Program-made: the position numbers and the translations under genes
Shown: in pieces, positions 1 through 5,545 of the stretch
Position numbering within the stretch: position 1 is the stretch's first letter
How the letters are laid out: each line of letters starts with the position of its first letter
Notes under the pieces: model-generated
The model's database searches: none
Told to the model about the DNA's origin: nothing
Seen by the model: only the letters and a program-made list of their open reading frames with translations
Assembly (NCBI GenBank): GCA_903853185.1
Contig: CAINSX010000270.1
Coordinates: 1 to 5,545, forward strand
Reading direction: 5' to 3'
Source: an uncultured Opitutia bacterium
Lineage (GTDB): Bacteria; Verrucomicrobiota; Verrucomicrobiia; Opitutales; UBA953
Length of the DNA stretch: 5,545 bases

Positions 1-149
1 ACAAACGATGGAAAGACTTCGAGCGAGCAAATGCCCCTCGGTGATGCCAACCGTGAAACGTAATGAACGAATATGAGATGAGTATTATTCCTGAGGTCTG
101 ATTCGCCGTTCGACAGGAACTGTGGGGAGAAGTTGAGTGTCTTTACCCC
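1..149. other. Leader region upstream of the cytochrome/DUF1549 gene
   Basis: No convincing complete gene lies here. The stretch from about 45 to 105 is clearly more AT-rich than the genes that follow, as expected for an intergenic region. Two short forward frames are open from the left edge and could be the tail of an upstream gene: one ends at TAA 61-63 (tail reading ...SSEQMPLGDANRET) and one at TGA 42-44 (tail reading KRWKDFERANAPR). A third frame is open to TGA 74-76. All are too short to choose between, and codon use does not separate them. No ATG or GTG start on the minus strand lies in this stretch, so a divergent gene starting here is unlikely. I see no hairpin followed by a T-run that would serve as a terminator. 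Confidence 0.5.
83..88 (+). promoter_or_regulatory. Weak candidate -10 box (TATTAT)
   Basis: TATTAT differs from the sigma-70 consensus TATAAT at one position and lies in the AT-rich leader, 61 bases before the proposed start codon at 150. No good -35 box is found 16-18 bases upstream; the best TTGACA-like string, GTGAAA at 53-58, is too far away. A hexamer with one mismatch is expected by chance in AT-rich DNA, so this is only a candidate. Confidence 0.2.
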
Positions 150-3100
150 ATGCGTCCCCACGCGCTCGCACTCTTTTGTCTCTCGGTCTCCACCTCTGCG
201 TGGTCGGACGAAGCGACCGTGGATTTCAATCGCGAGGTGCGCCCCATCCTGTCCGATCGTTGCTACGGCTGCCACGGGCCGGATGCCAACAAGGGACGTA
301 AGGCCGGCCTCCGTCTGGACGAACTCGCCGGTGCCACTAAGAAGCTGAAGAGCGGAGACATCGCGATCGTCCCAGGTGATCTCGAGAAAAGCACGATGGC
401 CCATCGCATCCTCTCGACCGACCCGGAAGAGATCATGCCGCCGCCCGAGCTGCATCGTCCGCTCTCAGTCTCAGAGAAGGATGTCCTGCGCCGCTGGATC
501 AAACAGGGCGCCAAGTACGACCCCCATTGGGCGTTCGTCAGCCCGCAGTCCCACGCGACACCTGCGGTCGCAGATTCATCCTGGTCCAAGGATCCGCTTG
601 ACGCCTTCATCGCTGATAAGGCCGCGAAGGCTGGTTTGAAGCCTTCGATTGCCGCCGATCGCACCACCCTTCTCCGCCGGGCTTCATTTGCGCTGACGGG
701 ACTTCCTCCGACCAACGCCGAGGTCGACTCCTTCGTCGCGGACAAGTCTCCGGATGCCTACGAGAAGCGTGTCGATGCGATGCTGGCCTCTCCCCGCTTC
801 GGCGAACATATCGCCGTGGGCTGGCTCGACCTTTCCCGTTATGCCGACACCTGGGGCTATACGGGTGATAACAAGATGTTCGCCTGGCCCTGGCGCGACT
901 GGGTGCTCAAAGCTTTCAACGACAACAAGCCGTACAATCAATTCCTGACCGAACAGCTCGCCGGCGACCTTCTGCCGAACCCGACCCAGGATCAGCGTGT
1001 GGCGACGGCCTATAATCGCCTGCACCGTATGACCTTCGAAGGCGGCTCCATCGCCGAAGAATTCCGCCAAGACGGCATCAACGACCGCGTAATGACCGCT
1101 GGCTACGGATTCATGGGACTGACGATGGAGTGCTCCCGATGCCACGATCACAAGTACGACCCCATCTCCCAGCGGGACTATTACTCGATGGCGGCGATGT
1201 TCGGCGACCAGAACGAGAACGGACTACTCTCCTATCACGGCGAAGTGCCGCCTCCGTTCGTACGTCTCTTCAAGTCAGAGGCTGATCAGCAAAAGGAGAG
1301 CTCCCTCAAGGAAGCCGTGATCTCTGCGGAAAAAGCGCTCGCCGCTACTCCCGCTCCAACGGCCAAGACTGTCGTCACCGTTCCAGCTCCGCTCGTCCAT
1401 TTTCCATTGGAAGCCTTCACTAAGACCGGTGTCGATAACGCCATCACCGGCGGCAAGCCAGCTAAGTTCGAGCGTCGGGGCTCACCCGATGATCTCAAAC
1501 TCGTCCCGGGCGTGAAAGGACAAGCGGTGAAGTTCGACGGAGATGCGGGCTTCATCCTATCGGAGTTCAAGCAACTGGGACGCTTCGATGCCTTCACCTT
1601 CTCGGCCTTCCTGCGTCTCGGCGAGAAGAACGCCCGCGCTACGGTCCTCCACACGACGGGCTTCTACACCGGCGACGGCGATGCCTCGGGTGTCGAGTTG
1701 CTGGTCGACCACGGGAAACTGCGCTGGAGCATGATTCACCTCTGGCCTAATAGTGCGGTCTCCATCGAGACGGAGGCCGAACTCCCCATCGATTCTTGGC
1801 AGCGCGTGACGGTCACCTACGATGGTTCCTCCAAGGCCGCCGGACTTCATGTGTATCTCGACGGACACGAAGCCAAGACTGTGGTCGTACGCGATACGCT
1901 GAACGCCAAGCCGCGCGACAACGCCCTGGAGATCGGCTCCCGCTCGCGTGACGCGGGCTTCCGTAACGGCTCGCTCGACGAGATCCAACTCTGGCGCACC
2001 TCCCTCACGGCGGCTGAAGTCGCGGTGCTCCACGGCGCCGACGCTTCGACACTTCCTGCGGCAGTTCTCGCCGAGCATTCCCGCCTTCGCTTTGATTCGG
2101 CTTACGCCCAGGCATGGTCTCGCCTCCAAGAGGCTCAGCGAACCCTCGCTGCGCATCAGGAGTCGGCCCCCGCATTCTTCGCGATGGAACACTCTGCGTT
2201 AGCGCGTCAAAGCTACGTGCTCACTCGCGGTGAATACGATAAGCCCGACCTCGCCAAGCCCTGCGACCCCGGCGTGCCGGCCCGCATCTTTCCTTGGGAC
2301 GATTCGTTACCCAAGAACCGGCTCGGCCTCGCCCGATGGCTCACTGATCCGAAGAACCCTCTGACGTCGCGCGTCATCGTCAATCGACTCTGGGCTCAGG
2401 TCTTCGGAGCGGGCTTGGTCGCAACGAGCGAGAATCTGGGCATGCAGGGTGACCTGCCAACGCACCCGGAGCTGCTCGATACTCTTGCCGTGGACTTCGT
2501 TCAGAGCGGCTGGAACACCAAGGCCATGCTTCGCCGCATGGTGCTGAGTGCCACGTTCCGTCAGTCTTCCACCCCGACGCCTGAGGCCCGCGAAAAAGAT
2601 CCGGCGAATAAGTATCTCGCCCGCGGTCCGGTCTTGCGCCTCACGGCCGAAATGGTCCGCGACCAAGCTTTGCTCGCCGCCGGTACGCTCGTCGAGAAAG
2701 TCGGCGGAGAGAGCGTGCAGGAATCCGCCAATCGTCGCAGCGTGTATACTTACCGCAAACGGACGGCGCCTCCGGACAACATGCTGATCTTCGACGCGGG
2801 TTCCCGCGAAGTCTGCCAGCCGAAGCGCCTTAACACGAACACGCCTTTGCAGGCGCTTGTCCTGCTTAACAACCCTGGGTTCGTTGAATCCGCCAAGAGC
2901 CTGGCTAAACGTGTCAGCGGTTCCTCCACCGATTCCTCCGCCCAGATCGCGGAAGCCTTCCGACTGGTCTGCACCCGCTCGCCCCGCCCTTCCGAACTCG
3001 CCGCTCTGACCGAACTCTACACGACGCAGAAAGCCAACCCTCCGCAATTCTCGCCGCCACCCCCGAAAGCGACAAAGTCGGACGCCAAGCCGGATGCCAA

Positions 3101-3227
3101 AGGAAAGAAGTCAACCGCTACGCCTCTTCCGACCTTACCGAAGATGCCTGCCGACCCGGCCCTGGCCGCCCTCACGCTCGTTTGCTCGACCATCCTAGCG
3201 AGCGACGCCGCTGTCACCTCCCGCTAA
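150..3227 (+). CDS. Exported PSCyt1-DUF1549-LamG-DUF1553 multidomain cytochrome protein
   Basis: Large predicted periplasmic or surface protein of unknown reaction. Residues 1-19 look like a Sec signal peptide with a hydrophobic core (ALALFCLSV) and likely cleavage after AWS, before D20. Residues about 24-118 form a cytochrome c-like PSCyt1 domain: haem motif CYGCH at 38-42, and M96 in IMPPP as probable distal ligand. DUF1549 (PSCyt2) spans about 148-355 and carries a second CxxCH at 328-332 (ECSRCHDHKYDP). A linker rich in Ala, Pro and Thr leads to a LamG/concanavalin-like domain at about 413-630 (GQAVKFDG, SWQRVTVTYDG, LHVYLDG, GSLDEIQLW). DUF1553 (PSD1) follows, from the LTRGEYDKP motif at 691-699 through NPLTSRVIVNRLW and CQPKRLNTNTPLQAL to near the C terminus. 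Its end is interrupted by a Pro/Lys/Ala-rich stretch at about 963-1000. The length of 1025 is normal for this architecture. ATG 150 is the only good start: the frame is closed by TGA at 99-101. GGGGAGA at 124-130 is too distant to be a classical ribosome binding site. Family assignment is strong; the function is unknown, with polysaccharide use only suggested by context in other genomes. Confidence 0.95.
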   Translation: MRPHALALFCLSVSTSAWSDEATVDFNREVRPILSDRCYGCHGPDANKGRKAGLRLDELAGATKKLKSGDIAIVPGDLEKSTMAHRILSTDPEEIMPPPELHRPLSVSEKDVLRRWIKQGAKYDPHWAFVSPQSHATPAVADSSWSKDPLDAFIADKAAKAGLKPSIAADRTTLLRRASFALTGLPPTNAEVDSFVADKSPDAYEKRVDAMLASPRFGEHIAVGWLDLSRYADTWGYTGDNKMFAWPWRDWVLKAFNDNKPYNQFLTEQLAGDLLPNPTQDQRVATAYNRLHRMTFEGGSIAEEFRQDGINDRVMTAGYGFMGLTMECSRCHDHKYDPISQRDYYSMAAMFGDQNENGLLSYHGEVPPPFVRLFKSEADQQKESSLKEAVISAEKALAATPAPTAKTVVTVPAPLVHFPLEAFTKTGVDNAITGGKPAKFERRGSPDDLKLVPGVKGQAVKFDGDAGFILSEFKQLGRFDAFTFSAFLRLGEKNARATVLHTTGFYTGDGDASGVELLVDHGKLRWSMIHLWPNSAVSIETEAELPIDSWQRVTVTYDGSSKAAGLHVYLDGHEAKTVVVRDTLNAKPRDNALEIGSRSRDAGFRNGSLDEIQLWRTSLTAAEVAVLHGADASTLPAAVLAEHSRLRFDSAYAQAWSRLQEAQRTLAAHQESAPAFFAMEHSALARQSYVLTRGEYDKPDLAKPCDPGVPARIFPWDDSLPKNRLGLARWLTDPKNPLTSRVIVNRLWAQVFGAGLVATSENLGMQGDLPTHPELLDTLAVDFVQSGWNTKAMLRRMVLSATFRQSSTPTPEAREKDPANKYLARGPVLRLTAEMVRDQALLAAGTLVEKVGGESVQESANRRSVYTYRKRTAPPDNMLIFDAGSREVCQPKRLNTNTPLQALVLLNNPGFVESAKSLAKRVSGSSTDSSAQIAEAFRLVCTRSPRPSELAALTELYTTQKANPPQFSPPPPKATKSDAKPDAKGKKSTATPLPTLPKMPADPALAALTLVCSTILASDAAVTSR

Positions 3228-3230
3228 ACC

Positions 3231-4667
3231 ATGCACTCCGAAAAGCCCAGTTACGATAGCCTGATGCAGCACACGCGTCGGCACTTCCTCGGGACCTCCG
3301 CCCTCGGCCTCGGCGCCCTGGCCATGCGAGGGATCGTCGGCGACGCCCAGGCGGCCACCTTGCCCAAAGGCACGCACTTCCCGGCCAAGGCCAAGCGCGT
3401 CATCTATCTCTTCCAGGCCGGCGGCCCCTCTCAGTTCGAGACCCTCGATCCGAAGCCGCTGCTCCGCGAGAAGCACACTCAACCGCTACCCGACTCCGTC
3501 CGCCAAGGCCAGCGCCTGACCGGCATGAGCGGTTACCAGGCCACCCTGCCGTTGGCTGGCTCCTTTGCTGATTTTAAGAAATACGGGAAGAGCGGCGTCG
3601 AGTATAGCGACCTGCTCAGCCACACGGGCGAAGTCGCCGATGACCTCTGCGTGATCCGCACGATGCACACGGAGGCGATCAATCACGATCCCGCCATCAC
3701 CTTCTTCTGCTCCGGGAATCAGGTGGCCGGTCGTCCCTCGATGGGCGCCTGGGCTTCCTATGGTCTCGGCAGCATGAACGAGAATCTTCCGGCCTTCATC
3801 GTGCTGGTCTCGCAGGATGCCTCCAAAGACCAACCGCTATACTCTCGTCTCTGGGGCTCAGGCTTCCTGCCGTCCGAACATCAAGGCGTGCAGTTCAAGG
3901 CCGGCAAGGAGCCGGTGCTTTATCTGACGAATCCTGAAGGCGTGTCTCCGCACGCCCGACGCGGCATGCTCGACGCACTCGGCAAACTCAACGCCGATCA
4001 GCGTGCCGCCGAGCTCGACCCGGAAGTCGACGCGCGTCTCGCTCAGGCCGAGATGGCCTATCGCATGCAGACGAGCGTCCCGGAAGTCGCCGATCTTTCG
4101 AAGGAATCTCCAGCCACGCTCGCGATGTACGGCGATAGCGTGACGTCGCCCGGCTCCTTCGCCGCGAACTGCCTGCAAGCCCGCCGCCTGATCGAGAAAG
4201 GCGTGCGCTTCGTCCAACTCTTCCACCAAGGCTGGGATCAACACGGCGGCCTACCCGGAGGTATCAAGCGCCAGTGCAAACAAACCGACCAGGCTTCGGC
4301 GGCGCTCATCAAGGACCTTAAGCAGCGTGGACTCCTCGAAGACACGCTGGTCATCTGGGGCGGCGAGTTTGGTCGTACCGCCTACAGCCAAGGCAAGATC
4401 ACCAAGGACTCCTACGGTCGCGATCACCACCCACGTTGCTTCAGCCTCTGGATGGCCGGTGGCGGTGTCAAAGGCGGCCAAGCCTTCGGCCAGACCGACG
4501 AGTTCGGGTACAACATCGTCAAGGACCCGGTCCACGTGCACGACCTACACGCGACGATGCAGCACCTCCTCGGTGTCGACCACGAACGCCAAACCTTTAA
4601 GTTCCAGGGCCGCTACTACCGCCTGACGGACGTCGCGGGTAACGTGATTAAAGCGGTGATTGCCTAA
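3231..4667 (+). CDS. Tat-exported DUF1501 family protein
   Basis: This gene starts 3 bases after the previous stop codon, so the two are almost certainly one operon and probably coupled in translation. Residues 15-40 are a twin-arginine signal (TRRHFLGTSALGLGALAM, with R16-R17), so the protein is likely exported folded, perhaps with a bound metal. The remainder matches DUF1501 along its whole length, and 478 residues is the usual size. Recognisable blocks are YLFQAGGPSQFETLDPKP (59-76), MHTEAINHDPAITFF (145-159), GRPSMGAWASYGLGS (167-181), RLWGSGFLPSEHQGV (206-220), HQGWDQHGG (332-340), WGGEFGRT (376-383), GRDHHPRCFS (396-405) and VHVHDLHATM (434-443). DUF1501 is regarded as distantly related to the sulfatase/alkaline phosphatase fold. 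D336, H338, E379, D398, H399 and H400 are plausible metal or active-site residues by inference only. M12 (base 3264) is an alternative start that keeps the full Tat signal. Neither start has a clear ribosome binding site; I prefer 3231 because family members usually carry a short extension before the twin arginines. The substrate is unknown. Confidence 0.95.
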   Translation: MHSEKPSYDSLMQHTRRHFLGTSALGLGALAMRGIVGDAQAATLPKGTHFPAKAKRVIYLFQAGGPSQFETLDPKPLLREKHTQPLPDSVRQGQRLTGMSGYQATLPLAGSFADFKKYGKSGVEYSDLLSHTGEVADDLCVIRTMHTEAINHDPAITFFCSGNQVAGRPSMGAWASYGLGSMNENLPAFIVLVSQDASKDQPLYSRLWGSGFLPSEHQGVQFKAGKEPVLYLTNPEGVSPHARRGMLDALGKLNADQRAAELDPEVDARLAQAEMAYRMQTSVPEVADLSKESPATLAMYGDSVTSPGSFAANCLQARRLIEKGVRFVQLFHQGWDQHGGLPGGIKRQCKQTDQASAALIKDLKQRGLLEDTLVIWGGEFGRTAYSQGKITKDSYGRDHHPRCFSLWMAGGGVKGGQAFGQTDEFGYNIVKDPVHVHDLHATMQHLLGVDHERQTFKFQGRYYRLTDVAGNVIKAVIA

Positions 4668-4672
4668 AAGGG

Positions 4673-4680
4673 GCACGTGC
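4673..4680. repeat. Perfect 8-base palindrome GCACGTGC between genes
   Basis: The palindrome sits in the 29-base gap between the DUF1501 stop codon and the transporter start. With flanking G-U pairs it could form a weak hairpin with an ACGT loop (4670-4674 with 4679-4683). No T-run follows, so it is not a recognisable intrinsic terminator. It could be a small protein-binding site or chance; 8-base GC-rich palindromes are common in DNA of this composition. Confidence 0.3.
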
Positions 4681-4696
4681 TTCAGTAGTGGCGGAG

Positions 4697-5545
4697 ATGT
4701 CCACCGCCACGCAGGCACCCGCTTCCGCCGTCGCTTCCCGGTCTTTCCGCTTCTACCTGGCCGCGATCGTGCTGGGTACGCTGGCCATCCAGATTCAGAA
4801 CGTGGCCATCGCCTGGCAGGTCTTTCGTCTGACCAAAGACGAAGGGGCTAACGCCGCCCTGGCTCTCGGCGCCATCGGACTGGCCGAAGTAATCCCCTTC
4901 GTCAGCGCGGTGCTCTTTGCCGGACATGTGGCGGATACCAATAATCGTCGTCGTATCGCCATTGGGGCCTTGGTCGCGATGACCACGCTTGGATTATTCC
5001 TCTTTCTGCCTGAGCACCTGAGCGCACGTTGGGCTCAGCTCACCGTTATCTACGGGGTGGTCATCCTGGGCGGGCTAGCCCGCAGCTTCCTCACCACCGC
5101 CCGTCAGGCGATCATCGCTGAAATTCTTCCACGCGAACTCATCCCAGGTGGGGTCCGCTGGCGCAACACCCTCTTCGAACTCGCCTGCGTCGTCGGACCC
5201 GGCCTAGCCGGCCTGATGGTCTGGCTCGGGGAGAAGAACGGACTCACCCATGCGGAGAACGTGCCTTATACCGCGATGACGATCTGCTTCGTCGCTTCCC
5301 TCTGCCTTACCGTCGCGCTACGCACGACCCAGACGCTCCAGTCGCGCAACCCAGAGCCCATCTTCGTCAGTCTCCGTCAAGGCATCGACTTCATGCTGAG
5401 CCAACGCATCATGCTCGGCGCCTTCACGATGGACCTGTTCGCGGTGCTACTGGGCGGGGCGGTCGCGCTGTTGCCGATCTTCGCCGACATGCTGAAAGTC
5501 GGCGCCTTCGGCTTCGGCATGCTTCGTGCGGCCTCCTCGGTTGGC
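4697..5545 (+). CDS. MFS transporter (MFS_3/EntS-like), 5' part only
   Basis: The visible 283 residues are the N-terminal part of a major facilitator superfamily inner-membrane transporter; the frame is open to the window edge, and about 130-170 residues are probably missing. After a polar N terminus (1-17), hydrophobic segments lie at about 18-40, 55-75, 87-104, 112-134, 158-178, 190-208 and 238-262, fitting six N-half helices and the first of the C half. The loop after helix 2 has a motif A-like signature, GHVADTNNRRR (76-86). The sequences RQAIIAEILPRELIPGGVRWRNTLFELACVVGPGLAG and DLFAVLLGGAVALLPIFADML are characteristic of the MFS_3 group that includes the enterobactin exporter EntS. Members are annotated as exporters of siderophores, drugs or unknown compounds; no substrate can be named here, and the first two genes do not suggest siderophore work. 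ATG 4697 directly abuts GGCGGAG, too close for a normal ribosome binding site; in-frame GTG 4688, 14 bases after AAAGGGG, is an alternative adding three residues. The 29-base gap without a clear terminator allows co-transcription with the upstream pair. Confidence 0.9.
   Translation, partial: MSTATQAPASAVASRSFRFYLAAIVLGTLAIQIQNVAIAWQVFRLTKDEGANAALALGAIGLAEVIPFVSAVLFAGHVADTNNRRRIAIGALVAMTTLGLFLFLPEHLSARWAQLTVIYGVVILGGLARSFLTTARQAIIAEILPRELIPGGVRWRNTLFELACVVGPGLAGLMVWLGEKNGLTHAENVPYTAMTICFVASLCLTVALRTTQTLQSRNPEPIFVSLRQGIDFMLSQRIMLGAFTMDLFAVLLGGAVALLPIFADMLKVGAFGFGMLRAASSVG

Noticed and set aside
69..90. GAATA...TATTC inverted repeat and tandem ATGAG ATGAG in the leader
   Set aside because: The inverted repeat arms are only 5 bases and the tandem is two copies of 5 bases (73-82). 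Both are expected by chance in a short AT-rich stretch.
177..179. Cys10 in the first protein's signal peptide as a lipoprotein attachment site
   Set aside because: The preceding residues ALF do not fit a lipobox, and the Cys lies within the hydrophobic core; a later AWS site fits ordinary signal peptidase cleavage better.
133..348. Forward TTG-start frame of 71 codons, preceded by GGGGAGA at a good distance
   Set aside because: The spacing to the purine run is attractive, but the product is a Ser/Arg/Pro-rich shadow of the signal peptide and haem domain in another frame, with no family resemblance.
1557..2192. Minus-strand open frame of 211 codons opposite the LamG region
   Set aside because: It is antisense to the LamG domain, has an Arg/Gly/Glu-rich composition typical of a shadow frame, and shows no family signature.
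2307..3047. Long minus-strand open frame of 246 codons opposite the DUF1553 region
   Set aside because: It lies wholly antisense to a strongly conserved domain. GC-rich genes with strong third-position bias commonly leave the opposite strand open, and the translation shows no recognisable domain.
4670..4683. Possible transcription terminator after the DUF1501 gene
   Set aside because: The stem relies on two G-U pairs around an ACGT loop and no T-run follows, so it does not meet the usual pattern of an intrinsic terminator.
4660..4851. Forward frame of 63 codons spanning the DUF1501 end and transporter start
   Set aside because: It overlaps the transporter's first helices in a different frame and has an Arg/Gly-rich composition without any domain; it is a shadow frame.

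Overview
The window is GC-rich (about 60% by eye), densely coding and read entirely on the + strand. It holds two complete genes and the 5' part of a third, preceded by a short AT-richer leader. The gene pair is typical of the Planctomycetota-Verrucomicrobiota group. The first encodes a very large exported protein that joins a planctomycete-type cytochrome c domain (PSCyt1), DUF1549 (PSCyt2), a LamG/concanavalin-like domain and DUF1553 (PSD1). The second encodes a twin-arginine-exported DUF1501 protein. Paralogues of this pair occur in many copies in these bacteria and in few others. Verrucomicrobiota seems slightly more likely than Planctomycetota from base composition and protein style, but the window alone cannot settle this.

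Layout: 1-149 is a leader with no convincing gene; it may hold the last codons of an upstream gene and a weak promoter. 150-3227 is the 1025-residue cytochrome/DUF1549/LamG/DUF1553 protein. After a 3-base gap, 3231-4667 is the 478-residue DUF1501 protein. After 29 bases that include a perfect 8-base palindrome, a major facilitator superfamily transporter starts at 4697 and runs off the window end at 5545, with 283 residues visible.

How the genes may work together: the first two are almost certainly co-transcribed and probably translationally coupled. Both products are predicted to act outside the cytoplasm. One carries two CxxCH haem-attachment motifs and a possible carbohydrate-binding domain. 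The other has conserved Asp/His/Glu motifs suggesting a metal-dependent hydrolase-like fold distantly related to the sulfatase/alkaline phosphatase superfamily. The biochemical role of this pair is not established; a link to polysaccharide use is often suggested from genome context. The transporter may share the transcript, but its substrate cannot be read from the sequence and its link to the pair is only positional.

I found no RNA genes, mobile elements, CRISPR arrays or clear terminators. The window looks like an ordinary chromosomal segment whose main interest is the poorly understood function of the gene pair.
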